Shown in pieces: positions 26,204 to 35,870 of a stretch of DNA of 64,000 nt. The stretch lies in NCBI RefSeq assembly GCF_017526105.1, contig NZ_CP071839.1:1054001-1118000 (forward strand), given 5' to 3'. This DNA comes from Streptomyces cyanogenus. GTDB taxonomy: Bacteria; Actinomycetota; Actinomycetes; Streptomycetales; Streptomycetaceae. How positions within the stretch are numbered: the first letter of the stretch is position 1; each line of letters begins with the position of its first letter. The notes beneath the pieces were generated by a model. That model saw only the letters and a list, made by a program, of their open reading frames with translations, ran no database searches and was not told the origin of the DNA. The translations under genes were made by a program, and so were the position numbers.

Positions 26204-26584
26204 ATGCCCCGCACCGTCGTCACCTCACCCCATGCACCCCATCCCCCGGCTCCGCTGTCCCAGGCGATACGCAAGGGCCCGATCCTCCAGCTGTCCGGAC
26301 AGGTCGCCTTCGACACGGCGGGACACATCGTCGGCACGACGGTCACCGAGCAGACCGACCAGGTCATGCGCAACATCACGGCGGTTCTGCGGGCGGGCGG
26401 CGCGAACCTGGACGATGTCGTACTGCTGCGGGTCAACTTGACCGACACGGCGCACTTCGCGGATATGAACAGCGCGTACCAGAAGTACTGGGACTCGGAG
26501 CACCCGGCGAGGACCACCTTCTACGGCCCGCTGCCCGAGGGCCTCCTCGTGGAGATCGAGGCCCTCGCCGTTCTCGACGGGTGA
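26204..26584 (+). CDS. ridA: RidA family (YjgF/YER057c) protein
   Basis: ATG 26204 with AGGAG about 10 bp upstream gives 126 residues, the usual length. Features are SQAIRKGPILQLSGQVAFD, then NITAVLRAGGANLDDVVLLRVNLTD and IEIEALAVLDG-like VEIEALAVLDG at the end. RidA proteins are trimers that hydrolyse reactive enamines/imines released by PLP enzymes. The canonical arginine that binds the substrate carboxylate (usually in an RTT or YPARTxx motif) is present in HPARTTFYG. It sits between the MBL hydrolase and the AraC gene and may be a co-detoxification partner. Confidence 0.87.
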   Translation: MPRTVVTSPHAPHPPAPLSQAIRKGPILQLSGQVAFDTAGHIVGTTVTEQTDQVMRNITAVLRAGGANLDDVVLLRVNLTDTAHFADMNSAYQKYWDSEHPARTTFYGPLPEGLLVEIEALAVLDG

Positions 26585-26708
26585 GCCCGGGCGGCCGAAC
26601 GCGCGTGACCTGCCGCGCCCGCCGAGCGAGCCATTACCCCCCGCCTGTCCTCTTGTTCCCCGAGGCGGGAGGTGCGGATGCGGGCAACGGGCCGGTGTCC
26701 TGCCCTGA

Positions 26709-27686
26709 TCACCCGGCGGCCTGTCCGGTGCCGGTCGGTTGCGGTTCGTCGCACCGGCTCTTGCGGTAACTGCCGGGCGCCTGGCCGTACTCGCGCTTGA
26801 AGGCGTTGGCGAAGGCGAACTGTGACGAATAGCCCACGCGTGATGCGATGGCGGCGAGAGGTGCCTCGCTCTCGCGCAGCATGCGGGCCGCCGTGGCCAG
26901 CCGCCACCATGTCAGGTAGGCCAGCGGCGGCTGCCCCACCAGCGAGGTGAACCGGCGGGCGAAGGCCGCGCGCGACAACCCCGCCCGGGCACCGAGTTCC
27001 TGGACCGTCCACGGTGTGGCCGGGTCCTGGTGCATGCTGTGCAGCGCGGCGGCGATGGCCGTGTCCGTCAGCGCGGCCGGCCAGCCACAGCCCCCCGGCC
27101 GGGCGGCACGGTCCTCGGTGTAGGCGCGCATGATGTAGATCAGGAGCAGGTCGAGCAGCGCGGTGAGAGCGGCGCTGCTCCCGGGACGGGCCTGCTCCAG
27201 GTCCGCGCCGAGGAGGTCTACGGCGCCGCGCAGCGCCGGCCGGCTGCCCACCGTGGCCGGCAGATGCACGATGTCGGGCATCTCGGCCAGCAGCGGATGG
27301 GTACGGTCCTGGTCCAGCCGGTAGGCGCCGCACAGCAGGTCCGCGGACACGCCGTCCGTTCGCGCGAGCGGCACCGCCTCGGTGTCGGACCGGCGGGAAC
27401 CCTCCAGCGGGTCGTGGTCGGCCCGGGGAATGCCGGCGTAGGGCAGGTCCGGGGAGTGGGCCAGGGCATGCTCCGTTCCCCGGGGAAGCAGTACGACATC
27501 GCCCATGCCGAGCGCGATCGGCTCTCCCTCGCGCGGGATCAGCCAGCAACTGCCGCGCAGGACCACGTGGAAGCCGGCGCCGGGAAAGGGGCCGTGCCGC
27601 TCACTCCACGGGCCGCACTTGCGATCCCGCGCGGTCAGGGGCCGTCCGGTGCGCATCAAGGTGATCACATCGCTCAGTACGTCCAT
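26709..27686 (-). CDS. AraC family transcriptional regulator with cupin sensor
   Basis: This 325-residue protein opens with the AraC N-terminal ligand/cupin domain (about 1-185: PGAGFHVVLRGSCWLIP, VLLPRGTEHAL). The C-terminus has two AraC helix-turn-helix units: TVQELGARAGLSRAAFARRF and IASRVGYSSQFAFANAFKREYG. The ATG at 27686 is 38 bp from cis-element copy 2, which it shares with the divergent carboxylesterase. Similar regulators control carboxylesterase or oxidoreductase genes next to them. It likely regulates itself, the esterase and the MBL hydrolase. Confidence 0.88.
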   Translation of the reverse strand: MDVLSDVITLMRTGRPLTARDRKCGPWSERHGPFPGAGFHVVLRGSCWLIPREGEPIALGMGDVVLLPRGTEHALAHSPDLPYAGIPRADHDPLEGSRRSDTEAVPLARTDGVSADLLCGAYRLDQDRTHPLLAEMPDIVHLPATVGSRPALRGAVDLLGADLEQARPGSSAALTALLDLLLIYIMRAYTEDRAARPGGCGWPAALTDTAIAAALHSMHQDPATPWTVQELGARAGLSRAAFARRFTSLVGQPPLAYLTWWRLATAARMLRESEAPLAAIASRVGYSSQFAFANAFKREYGQAPGSYRKSRCDEPQPTGTGQAAG

Positions 27687-27723
27687 GAACGTATGCCAAC
27701 CCCCCGGCAGTCGAGACGAACAC

Positions 27724-27757
27724 GTATAGATCCGCGCGTCTCAAGCATAGTTCGTCT
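27724..27757. promoter_or_regulatory. cis-element copy 2, between AraC regulator and esterase
   Basis: The 34-bp segment has GTATAGA, GCGCGTCT (27734-27741), GCATA (27745-27749) and CGTCT (27753-27757), matching copy 1 at 24960-24994 almost position for position. It is 38 bp upstream of the AraC start and 88 bp upstream of the esterase start, so it could govern both directions. CTACAGT at about 27771 follows at -10-like spacing. Confidence 0.6.
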
Positions 27758-27844
27758 ACTTCGCCGACTTCTACAGTGAGGCGAAAGCCGCCATACGGCG
27801 GGTTCAGGCCGGGACATCCACGCCTCGAGGGAGACAACAGCCCC

Positions 27845-29317
27845 ATGCACCACCACGCACAGGTCACCACGGCTCAGGGCACGGTCCGCGGCATGCAGCA
27901 CGAGGGCGTCCATGCCTTCCGGGCCATTCCCTACGCGGCGCCACTCGTCGGGGCCTCGCGGTTCGCGGCGCCCCAGCCGCCGAGGCCGTGGAGCGGTGTC
28001 CGCGAGGCGGCCGCCGGCCCGACCGCGCCGGCTCCGCCGCCGGGCAGCCGCGTCAACGGCCTGGACCTGACCGCCCTGACCGGCGGCGGATGGATCGAGG
28101 GACCGGAGTACCTGACCCTGAACGTCTGGACGCCCGAACCGGCCGGTGCCGGCCTGCCGGTGATGCTGTTCGTCCACGGCGGCGGCTTCCTCGCCGGCAC
28201 CGCGCAGGCACCGCTGTACGACGGCACGGCCTTCGCCCGCAGCGGTGTCGTCCTGGTGACGTGCAACTACCGGCTGGGCGCTCCTGGTTGGCTCCACCTG
28301 CCCGGCCGGCCGGACAACCGCGGGACGCTCGACGTCATCGCGGCACTGTCCTGGATCCAGGACAACATCGCCGCCTTCGGCGGCGATCCCCGCAACGTCA
28401 CCGTCTTCGGCCAGTCCGCCGGGGCCACCCTCACCGCCACGGTCCTGGCCCAGGCGACGGCACCCGCCCTGCTGCGCCGCGCGATCAGCCAGAGCGGCAA
28501 CGCCATGGGCGCCTTCACCACCGAGCAGGCAACCCGGGTCACCCACGCCGTCGCACGCCACCTGGGGGTGCGCCCCACGATCGAGGATTTCGCCGACATC
28601 CCCGACGTCCGCCTCGTCTCCGCCGTCACCGGCATCGCCGGCCTGGACCTGACGACCGAAGAACACCCGGACCCCCTGCTGGGACTGACCCCCCTCGCCC
28701 CCGTCCTGACAGCCGGAACGCTGGAGCAGCAGCCCGCCGAAGCAGTGGAGTCCGGAGCCGCCGCCGGCATCGACCTGCTGGTCGGCACCAACACCGACGA
28801 GGCGGCCCTGTACCTGGCGCCCACCGGCGCCCTGGCCGCCACCAGCGAACAGGACCTGCTCGCGCTGGCCGCCCGTATCCACCCCCAACCGCACAGCCTG
28901 TTGCACGCCTACCAGGCACAGCACCCCCAGGCCTCCGCCGCGCGGCTGCGCACCGTGATCATGACGGACCACCTGTTCGCGACCGGCAGCCGGCGCCTGG
29001 CCCATGCCCACGCCCGGCACCCGGACTCCCGTACCTACAGCTACGAGTTCTCCTGGCGGTCGGCCGCCTTCGACGGGAGCCTCGGAGCCTGCCACTGCAT
29101 CGAACTGCCCTTCGTCTTCAACCGCACGGACCTGCCCTCCCTCTCGGGCCCTCAGGCACTGCTCGGCCCCGGCCCCGCCCCCCTGGAGGAGGCCGCGGCC
29201 GTGCACGCCGCCTGGGTCCGCTTCGCCTCCACGGGCGATCTCGACGGCCACGACAGCGACGGCTCCCCGCACGCGCTGCGCATCGAGCCGCTGGCAGCCA
29301 CGCCCGTCGCCCCCTGA
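27845..29317 (+). CDS. type B carboxylesterase/lipase
   Basis: ATG 27845 is preceded by GAGGGAG and gives 490 residues. It is an alpha/beta hydrolase of the carboxylesterase type B family: AFRAIPYAAPLVGASRF, then MLFVHGGGFLAGT (oxyanion hole) and TVFGQSAGATLTATV (nucleophile Ser191). NTDEAALYLAP holds the acidic-residue region and GACHCIELPFVF the histidine region. It hydrolyses short to medium esters or amides. No clear secretion signal was found, so it is probably cytoplasmic. Regulated by the divergent AraC protein, by position. Confidence 0.87.
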   Translation: MHHHAQVTTAQGTVRGMQHEGVHAFRAIPYAAPLVGASRFAAPQPPRPWSGVREAAAGPTAPAPPPGSRVNGLDLTALTGGGWIEGPEYLTLNVWTPEPAGAGLPVMLFVHGGGFLAGTAQAPLYDGTAFARSGVVLVTCNYRLGAPGWLHLPGRPDNRGTLDVIAALSWIQDNIAAFGGDPRNVTVFGQSAGATLTATVLAQATAPALLRRAISQSGNAMGAFTTEQATRVTHAVARHLGVRPTIEDFADIPDVRLVSAVTGIAGLDLTTEEHPDPLLGLTPLAPVLTAGTLEQQPAEAVESGAAAGIDLLVGTNTDEAALYLAPTGALAATSEQDLLALAARIHPQPHSLLHAYQAQHPQASAARLRTVIMTDHLFATGSRRLAHAHARHPDSRTYSYEFSWRSAAFDGSLGACHCIELPFVFNRTDLPSLSGPQALLGPGPAPLEEAAAVHAAWVRFASTGDLDGHDSDGSPHALRIEPLAATPVAP

Positions 29318-29332
29318 CCCCCGTACCGGGGG
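29318..29332. terminator. short hairpin directly after the esterase stop
   Basis: CCCCCG (29318-29323) pairs with CGGGGG (29327-29332) across a TAC loop, immediately after the stop codon. The following 327 bases (29333-29659) hold no convincing gene. Confidence 0.6.
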
Positions 29333-29659
29333 CACACCTGCGCCGGTGCGCGGTGACGTCCCCGCTTGGCCGGCACCCGCGCCACGACACCCGGCACCGG
29401 AAGCCGACGGCGCAACACGCGGCCCTCAGGGCCGAGCCCCCCGCGGGCGGGCGGCTGCGTCCCGGTGGCCGCGGTGGTGGACCCGACGAGCGCGGCGGCG
29501 GGTCCCAGGCCGGGGCGCTCTCGGGGGACGCCTCGGTCAGAGCCTGCCGGACCCCTCACTTGAGCACACTCGCAGCCGCCTCCGCCGAGTGGGTGCCTTC
29601 CGGCCTGCCGGGCGGTGTCCTGCCGCCGCCGGCCGCACCCGCCTTCTAGCCTCGGCGGC

Positions 29660-30403
29660 ATGCTGGGGCTTCCTGCTCACGTCCGTGCCTGCCTGTTCGA
29701 CCTCGACGGGGTGCTCACCCAGACCGCGAAAGTCCACGCGGCCGCCTGGAAGGAGATGTTCGACGGCTATCTCCGCGAGCGCGCCACCCGAGAGGGGACC
29801 GCGTTCGTGCCGTTCGACGCGGTCGACGACTACGACGAGTACGTGGACGGGCGGCCCCGTGAGGACGGTGTGCGCACGTTCCTCGCGGCGCGCGGGGTGC
29901 ACCTGTCCGAGGGCTCCGCGGACGACCCTCCGGAGGCGGAGACCGTGAACGGACTGGGCAACCGGAAGAACAACCTGGTGCTGCGGCGGATCCGCGAGGA
30001 CGGGGTGGAGCCCTACGAGGGCTCGGTCCGTTTCGTTCACGCGGCGCGGGAGGCCGGGCTGCGCTGCGCGGTGGTGTCCTCCAGCGCGAACTGCCGGGAC
30101 GTCCTGGTCGCGGCAGGCATCGAGGACCTGTTCGACGAGCGGATCGACGGAGTCGTGGCGCACGAGCGTCAACTACGCGGCAAGCCCGCCCCGGACACCT
30201 ATCTGGAGGCGGCACGCGAGCTGGGCACGGACCCGGACGAGGCGGCCGTGTTCGAAGACGCCCTGGCCGGTGTCGAGGCGGGCCGGGCGGGCCGGTTCGG
30301 CGTGGTCGTCGGGGTCGACCGGGTCGGACAGGCGGAGCAACTGCGGGCGCACGGTGCGGATGTGGTGGTCCGGGACCTGGCAGAGCTTCTGGAGTCGCGA
30401 TGA
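29660..30403 (+). CDS. HAD-IA beta-phosphoglucomutase-type phosphatase/mutase
   Basis: This 247-residue HAD protein has the motif I aspartate in [20 protein letters not shown] near residues 10-29, [12 protein letters not shown] (motif II), [12 protein letters not shown] (motif III lysine) and [12 protein letters not shown] (motif IV). Such proteins interconvert beta-glucose-1-phosphate and glucose-6-phosphate or dephosphorylate hexoses. It ends in an ATGA overlap with the GH65 phosphorylase gene. This pairing is a classic disaccharide route: phosphorolysis by the partner gives beta-glucose-1-phosphate, which this enzyme converts. Confidence 0.9.
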   Translation: MLGLPAHVRACLFDLDGVLTQTAKVHAAAWKEMFDGYLRERATREGTAFVPFDAVDDYDEYVDGRPREDGVRTFLAARGVHLSEGSADDPPEAETVNGLGNRKNNLVLRRIREDGVEPYEGSVRFVHAAREAGLRCAVVSSSANCRDVLVAAGIEDLFDERIDGVVAHERQLRGKPAPDTYLEAARELGTDPDEAAVFEDALAGVEAGRAGRFGVVVGVDRVGQAEQLRAHGADVVVRDLAELLESR

Positions 30404-32796
30404 TCACCCATCCCAGCTTCACGGTCGAGCCGTGGTGCCTGCGCGAGACCGAGCTGAACCTCGATGTGCTCGCGCAGAGCGAATCGGTGTTCGCGCTGTC
30501 CAACGGGCACGTCGGCTGGCGCGGGAACCTCGACGAGGGAGAACCGCACGGTCTGCCCGGCGCCTACCTCAACGGCGTCTACGAGCGGCACCCACTGCCG
30601 TACGCGGAAGCAGGCTACGGTTACCCCGAGTCCGGCCAGACGATGATCAACGTCACCGACGGCAAGATCATCCGACTGCTGGTCGACGACCACCCCTGCG
30701 ATCTGCGCTACGGCCGGCTGCTGGCCCACGAACGGGTCCTGGACTTCCGAACCGGCATCCTCAGCCGGACCGCGCGCTGGACCTCGCCCGGCGGCCGTAC
30801 GGTCCGGATCACCTCACGGCGGCTCGTGTCGTTCACCCAGCGCGCGGTGGCCGCGGTGGTGTACGAGGTCGAGCCGCTCGACGGGCCGACCACGGTGGCC
30901 GTACAGTCCGAGCTCGTCGCCAACGAGCAGCTGCCCCGGTTCGAGGGCGACCCCCGTGTCGCCGCGGCGACCGAGTCCCCGCTGGCGCCCGAGGAGCACT
31001 TCGCGCAGGACACCCGGCTGCGGCTCGTGCACTGCACCCACCGCAGCAGGCTGCGGGTGGGGGCAGCGGCCGATCACCTCGTCGAGGGGCCCGAGAGCAC
31101 CCGGTGGACGGCACAGAGCGAGCCCGATGTCAGCCGGCTGACGGTGACCGCGGACCTGGTGCCCGGTCGGCCGCTGCGGCTGGTGAAGGTGGTCGCGTAC
31201 GGCTGGTCCGGGGAGCGTTCGCTGCCGGCCGTGCACGACCAGGTGGACGGGGCGGTGGCGGCCGCGGTCAGCACCGGCTGGGACGGACTGGTCGCCGCGC
31301 AGCGGGCGTACCTGGACCGCTTCTGGGCCGGCGCGGACGTCGAGGTGGAGGGCGACGCGCAGATCCAGCAGGCGGTGCGGTTCGCCCTGTTCCACGTGCT
31401 CCAGGCGGCGGCCCGCGGCGAGAACCGGGCGATTCCCGCGAAGGGCCTGACCGGAACCGGCTACGACGGGCACTCCTTCTGGGACACCGAGTCCTATGTG
31501 CTGCCGGTCCTCACCTTCACCGCACCCGAGACCGTCGCGTCGGCGCTGCGCTGGCGGCACCGGACGCTGCCGGCGGCACGAGAGCGCGCACACCAACTCG
31601 GCCTGTCCGGTGCGACGTTCCCCTGGCGGACCATCGACGGCGCGGAGTGCTCGGCCTACTGGCCCGCCGGGACGGCCGCCTTCCACGTCAACGCCGACAT
31701 CGCCATGGCCGTCGTACGGTACGTCACGGTGACCGGGGACGAGGACTTCGAGCGCGCCGAGGGACTCGACCTCCTCGTGCACACCGCGCGGCTGTGGCGC
31801 TCCCTCGGCCACCATGACGCGGAAGGCGTCTTCCACATCGACGGGGTCACCGGCCCGGACGAGTACAGCGCCTTCGCCCGGGACAACCTGTACACCAACC
31901 TGATGGCCCGCCACAACCTCATGGCAGCCGCCGACGTGACCACCCGTTACCCGGAGCGGGCCGCGGAACTCGGCGTCGACGACGAGGAGGCCGCGGTGTG
32001 GCGGGACGCGGCGGCCCGCATCGCGCTGCCGTACAACGAGTCTCTCGGCGTCCACGAACAGTCGGCCGGTTTCACGAGCTTCCAGCGCTGGGACTTCGAG
32101 GCGACACCGCCCGAGAACTACCCCCTGCTGCTGCACTACCCCTATTTCGACCTGTACCGCAGGCAGGTGGTGAAGCAGGCCGACCTGGTGCTGGCGATGA
32201 TGGAGTGCCCCCACCTCTTCACCGAGGAGCAGAAGGCGCGCAACTTCGCCTACTACGACGCCCTCACCGTACGCGATTCCTCTCTCTCGGCGTCCTGCCA
32301 GGCGGTGCTCGCTGCCGAGACCGGGCACCTGCGGCTGGCCTACGCCTACCTCGGTGAGGCCGCGCTGATGGACCTGGACGATCTGGAGCACAACACCCGT
32401 GACGGGCTGCACATCGCCTCCCTCGCCGGAACCTGGATCGCCCTGGTCGCAGGGTTCGGCGGGATGCGCCGGTACCTCGGTGAGGACGGAAACCCGGACC
32501 GGCTGGCCTTCACACCGCGCCTGCCGGAAGCACTGGCCAGGATCGCGTTCACCGTGCTGGTACGCGGACGCAGGCTCACGGTCGACGTCGGCCGGTCCCG
32601 TACCAGGTACCAGCTGAAGGAAGGCGAACCACTGCTCCTGCTGCACCACGGAGTACCGACGACCGTGACCACCGACGCACCGGTCGACCGCCCGACACCC
32701 CCCGTAACGGCCCGGCCCGAACCGCAACAACCGTTGAACCGCCGCCCGATGGGCCTGTCCACCGGGCAGGAGCCGCGGGCCGAGGCCGCCGAGTGA
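30400..32796 (+). CDS. GH65 family disaccharide phosphorylase (trehalose/maltose/kojibiose type)
   Basis: This 798-residue protein has the GH65 N-terminal beta-sandwich (about 1-270), the (alpha/alpha)6 catalytic barrel (about 320-700) and a C-terminal domain. The catalytic acid is the glutamate at residue 488 in [13 protein letters not shown], and [18 protein letters not shown] is the characteristic substrate-binding segment. Related enzymes cleave trehalose, maltose, kojibiose or nigerose with phosphate. Specificity cannot be read off. The last 50 residues are Pro/Arg-rich and probably disordered. Coupled by ATGA to the HAD gene upstream. Confidence 0.9.
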   Translation: MITHPSFTVEPWCLRETELNLDVLAQSESVFALSNGHVGWRGNLDEGEPHGLPGAYLNGVYERHPLPYAEAGYGYPESGQTMINVTDGKIIRLLVDDHPCDLRYGRLLAHERVLDFRTGILSRTARWTSPGGRTVRITSRRLVSFTQRAVAAVVYEVEPLDGPTTVAVQSELVANEQLPRFEGDPRVAAATESPLAPEEHFAQDTRLRLVHCTHRSRLRVGAAADHLVEGPESTRWTAQSEPDVSRLTVTADLVPGRPLRLVKVVAYGWSGERSLPAVHDQVDGAVAAAVSTGWDGLVAAQRAYLDRFWAGADVEVEGDAQIQQAVRFALFHVLQAAARGENRAIPAKGLTGTGYDGHSFWDTESYVLPVLTFTAPETVASALRWRHRTLPAARERAHQLGLSGATFPWRTIDGAECSAYWPAGTAAFHVNADIAMAVVRYVTVTGDEDFERAEGLDLLVHTARLWRSLGHHDAEGVFHIDGVTGPDEYSAFARDNLYTNLMARHNLMAAADVTTRYPERAAELGVDDEEAAVWRDAAARIALPYNESLGVHEQSAGFTSFQRWDFEATPPENYPLLLHYPYFDLYRRQVVKQADLVLAMMECPHLFTEEQKARNFAYYDALTVRDSSLSASCQAVLAAETGHLRLAYAYLGEAALMDLDDLEHNTRDGLHIASLAGTWIALVAGFGGMRRYLGEDGNPDRLAFTPRLPEALARIAFTVLVRGRRLTVDVGRSRTRYQLKEGEPLLLLHHGVPTTVTTDAPVDRPTPPVTARPEPQQPLNRRPMGLSTGQEPRAEAAE

Positions 32797-32852
32797 CCAA
32801 GCGGTCCACCGCGCCTGCGCGACAACGCGTCGGGCGGCCGCCGTTCGGACGG

Positions 32853-33575
32853 TCAGACGGCTGTCCCTCCCGCGCCCGGTGTCGGCCCGGCGGCGATGGA
32901 GAAGCCGAGGACGAGGCCGTCGTCGGCGGCGTGCGCCGAGGTGAGCGCGACGCCGTGGGGCAGTGAGGTCAGGGCCACGGTCCTGGGCCGCAGTTCGTCG
33001 CGCAGTCCCGAGGTGGCCGGCAGTTCGGCGAGGTCGTCGACGGCCACGCTTCGGCCGAGGACGCTCACCGTGGTGGGCGTGATGGTGAAGGCGTGCGCGG
33101 TCGTGGACAGGGTGGCCCGCACGGCGACCGGCAGGCCCAGGCGGCCGACGTTTCCCGAGAGGATCAGATCGCCGTCCTGGCCGTCGGCGGTCAGGCCGTT
33201 GCCCATCGCGCCCAGGCGCCGGCTCACCTGGTCGTATCCCACAGTGGCGGTCGCGGTGCCACCGGCGCTGTCGCCGTTGGTCGTCACGTCTTTCAGGTGG
33301 ACGGTCACATCCAGCACGGCGTGCTGACGGTGTACGCCCTTCGCGCTCACCTCGACGTCCCCCACCTCCCCGCCCAGGGTGCGCAGGCCCGCGAGGGGGG
33401 TGGTGAGGTCGGCGCGCACCGAGCCGTCCGGCCGCAGCCGGTGCGCGGCCCGGGTGACGATCCGCCCCTCGGTGCGGTGCTCCACCAGAAGGTCGGTCGC
33501 GCCGGTGAGCAGGGCCAGGGTCGCGGCGATGGCGGCCAGGACGATGCGGGTCTTTCCGCGGAAGTTCGGTCTCAC
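32853..33575 (-). CDS. DUF2993/LmeA-family lipid-binding protein
   Basis: GTG 33575 gives 240 residues. A short basic N-terminus (PNFRGKTR) and hydrophobic IVLAAIAATLALLTGATDLL form a signal anchor. The rest is the DUF2993 fold, with TPLAGLRTLGGEVGDVEVSAKGV and LGLPVAVRATLSTTAHAF. LmeA of mycobacteria binds phosphoinositides and stabilises mannan lipids; relatives are membrane-associated lipid-binding proteins. It lies 32 bp downstream of the MMPL gene, so it is likely in the same TetR-controlled operon and may help the pump handle a lipid. Confidence 0.8.
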   Translation of the reverse strand: MRPNFRGKTRIVLAAIAATLALLTGATDLLVEHRTEGRIVTRAAHRLRPDGSVRADLTTPLAGLRTLGGEVGDVEVSAKGVHRQHAVLDVTVHLKDVTTNGDSAGGTATATVGYDQVSRRLGAMGNGLTADGQDGDLILSGNVGRLGLPVAVRATLSTTAHAFTITPTTVSVLGRSVAVDDLAELPATSGLRDELRPRTVALTSLPHGVALTSAHAADDGLVLGFSIAAGPTPGAGGTAV

Positions 33576-33607
33576 GGGACAACTGCTCCAGGTCGGTCGG
33601 CGGACGG

Positions 33608-35812
33608 TCAGGCGTGCAGGCGCGGGAGGACCCGGTCGAGCCGGCGGGGTATCCACCAGTTCGCCCGCCCGATGAGGAACATGGCGGACGGCACCAGGAT
33701 CAGGCGGACCACCGTGGCGTCGACGACCACGCTGATCGCCAGCCCCAGGGCGAGCATCTTCACGACCACGGTCGGTGAGGCGGTGAAGGACAGGAACACA
33801 GCGGTCATGATGAACGCGGCAGCGGAGATCACGCGTGCCGTCGCGGACAGCCCCTCCCCCACGGCGAGCCGGTTGTCGCCCGTGCGGTGCCAGGCCTCGG
33901 CGATCCGGGACAGCAGGAAGATCTCGTAGTCCATGGACAGCCCGAAGACGATCGCGAACATCATCATCGGCACGTACGACTCGATGGGCACCGGCTCCGA
34001 GAGTCCCAGCAGCGAGTCGCCCCACCCCCACTGGAAGACCGCGACGAGCACGCCGTAGGACGCCGCCGTGGTGCACAGGTTCAGCACGACGGCCTTGAGC
34101 GGGATGACCAGGCTGCGGAAGACGGTCATGAGCAGCAGGAAGGCGAGGACCAGGACGATGCCGATGACGATGGGCAGCCGTTCGCCGACCGTGTCCCGGA
34201 AGTCGGCCTGGCCGGCCACGGTGCCGGTGAGATAGGCCTTGGCGCCTGTGCCGTTCAGGGCGTCCGGCAGTGTCCGTCCGGAGAGGGTGGCGACCAGGTC
34301 GCCGGTGGCGGCGTCCTGCGGGCCGGTGGTCGGGGTCAGCGTGGTGACGAGGATTTTTCCGTCGGCGCTCGCTTTGACGGGGGTGAAGGCGGCCACGCCG
34401 TGGGTGGTTCTCAGGGCCGTGGCCAGGTCGCTGGTGATCCGGTCGACAGGCGACTTCGCGTCACGCACGTCGACGACGGTGACGATCGGCCCGTTCGCTC
34501 CCGCTCCGAAGCCCTGCCCGTCGGCGTGTGCGATCCAGTCGTAGGCGGTTCGGGTGCTGCTGCCGGGCCGGTCGGCGCCGGCGTCGACGTGGCCGAGGCG
34601 CATGGACAGCAAGGGCAGCGAGCACATGCCGAGGACGGCGACGCCGACGGCGAGGAACGTCCAGGGGCGCCGGGCGACGAGGTCCGCATAGCGGTTCCGG
34701 CCGTCGCCGGCCGCCGTGCCCTCGGCGACCGGGCGGCGCAGCCGGAATCGGTCGATGTGCCTGCCCACCAGTCCCAGGGACGCCGGTACGAGGGTGAGCG
34801 CGGCAGCGGCGGTGACGACCACGGCGAGGGTGGCCGCGAGGCCGATCTTGCCGATGAAGGTCAGCCCACAGGCATAGAGGCTGAGCATGGCGACGGCCAC
34901 GGTCACGGCGGCGACGAGGACGGCGCGTCCGCTGGTGTGCGCGGTGCGGGCCGCGGCGTCGGCCGGGTCGCGCCCGTCGATGAGGTCCTGGCGGAAGCGC
35001 GTCGTCAGGAACAGGGCGTAGTCGATGCCGACCCCCAGGCCGATCATGCCGGCAAGGGTGGTGGCCGAGGTCGCGAAGGAGAGGGTGGCGGCGACGATGC
35101 CCACGATGCCGAGACCGACCCCGACGCCGATCAGCGCGGTGATCAGCGGCAGCAGCGCGGCGAGGACACTGCCGAAGGCCAGCAGCAGGAGGACGAGGGC
35201 GGTGACGACGCCCACACCCTCGCTCAGCTTGTCGTCGGCCGGTGCACGGACGACCTGGTCCAGGTCGCCGCCGTAGGCGACGCCGAGTCCTGCCGCCCGG
35301 GCAGGGCCGGTCGCCTTGTCCAGTCGGCCGGTGTAGTCGTGGCCGAGGTTCTTGAGCTGCTCGTCGAAGGAGACGGTGGTGTACGCGGTGCGTCCGTCGG
35401 CGCTGGTGACGGGCGCCGAGACGGCAGTGACGTGCGGCAGATCACGCAGCTCGGCCAGGGTGCGGTCGAGCGCGGACCGGTGGTCGGCCACGGTGCCGGA
35501 GCCGGTGTGGAACACGACCTTGCCGTTGGGTCTGCCCGCCCCGGGCATCGAGGTGGCGAGGAGGTCGGCGCCGGTGTGGGAGGCGGTGCCGGGCAGGCTG
35601 ACCTGGTCGCTGAACGTGGGCGCGGCGAGATGCCGTCCGGCCAGTGCGGCCACGAGAACCAGCAGCCAGGCGGCGATCACCGCGGCCGGGTGCCGGGCAC
35701 AGAAGCCGCCCAGGCGGCCGAGTCCGCTGCGGGCCGCGGCCGAGTCGGTCGCCGGAGGGGCGGCGCTGTGCGCCCCGCTCGGCGGGGCTGGGTGCGGTAG
35801 AGGTCGGGCCAC
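33608..35812 (-). CDS. MMPL/RND-type membrane transporter
   Basis: This 734-residue protein starts with GTG after AGGAGGCAAC. It has two repeats of one helix, a soluble domain and five helices, as in MmpL proteins. Key charged membrane segments are LGVGIDYALFLTTRFRQD in the first half and FGLSMDYEIFLLSRIAEAW in the second; the DY pairs in each repeat are the proton-relay residues of MMPL transporters. Substrates of the family are lipids or hydrophobic metabolites. The adjacent divergent TetR gene and palindromic operators indicate inducible efflux. Confidence 0.9.
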   Translation of the reverse strand: MARPLPHPAPPSGAHSAAPPATDSAAARSGLGRLGGFCARHPAAVIAAWLLVLVAALAGRHLAAPTFSDQVSLPGTASHTGADLLATSMPGAGRPNGKVVFHTGSGTVADHRSALDRTLAELRDLPHVTAVSAPVTSADGRTAYTTVSFDEQLKNLGHDYTGRLDKATGPARAAGLGVAYGGDLDQVVRAPADDKLSEGVGVVTALVLLLLAFGSVLAALLPLITALIGVGVGLGIVGIVAATLSFATSATTLAGMIGLGVGIDYALFLTTRFRQDLIDGRDPADAAARTAHTSGRAVLVAAVTVAVAMLSLYACGLTFIGKIGLAATLAVVVTAAAALTLVPASLGLVGRHIDRFRLRRPVAEGTAAGDGRNRYADLVARRPWTFLAVGVAVLGMCSLPLLSMRLGHVDAGADRPGSSTRTAYDWIAHADGQGFGAGANGPIVTVVDVRDAKSPVDRITSDLATALRTTHGVAAFTPVKASADGKILVTTLTPTTGPQDAATGDLVATLSGRTLPDALNGTGAKAYLTGTVAGQADFRDTVGERLPIVIGIVLVLAFLLLMTVFRSLVIPLKAVVLNLCTTAASYGVLVAVFQWGWGDSLLGLSEPVPIESYVPMMMFAIVFGLSMDYEIFLLSRIAEAWHRTGDNRLAVGEGLSATARVISAAAFIMTAVFLSFTASPTVVVKMLALGLAISVVVDATVVRLILVPSAMFLIGRANWWIPRRLDRVLPRLHA

Positions 35813-35828
35813 CGTTGCCTCCTAGAAA

Positions 35829-35844
35829 GTGTCACGAGTGACAC
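35829..35844. promoter_or_regulatory. palindromic operator adjoining the MMPL start
   Basis: GTGTCAC and GTGACAC are perfect inverted arms with a 2-bp GA spacer. It lies 17 bp upstream of the MMPL start codon, overlapping the expected promoter or the start of its leader, and is a good TetR-type binding site. Further TGACA half-sites continue to 35938. Confidence 0.65.
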
Positions 35845-35870
35845 GAACTGTAGAGACAAAGTGGCATGGA

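Noticed and set aside
30814..33582. 922-aa - strand frame opposite the GH65 gene
   Set aside because: Overlaps GH65 almost completely with shadow composition; the only real gene on that strand is the DUF2993 protein in another frame near its 5' end.
33887..35800. 637-aa + frame opposite the MMPL transporter
   Set aside because: Glu/Gly/Arg-rich antisense shadow; MMPL motifs prove the other strand.
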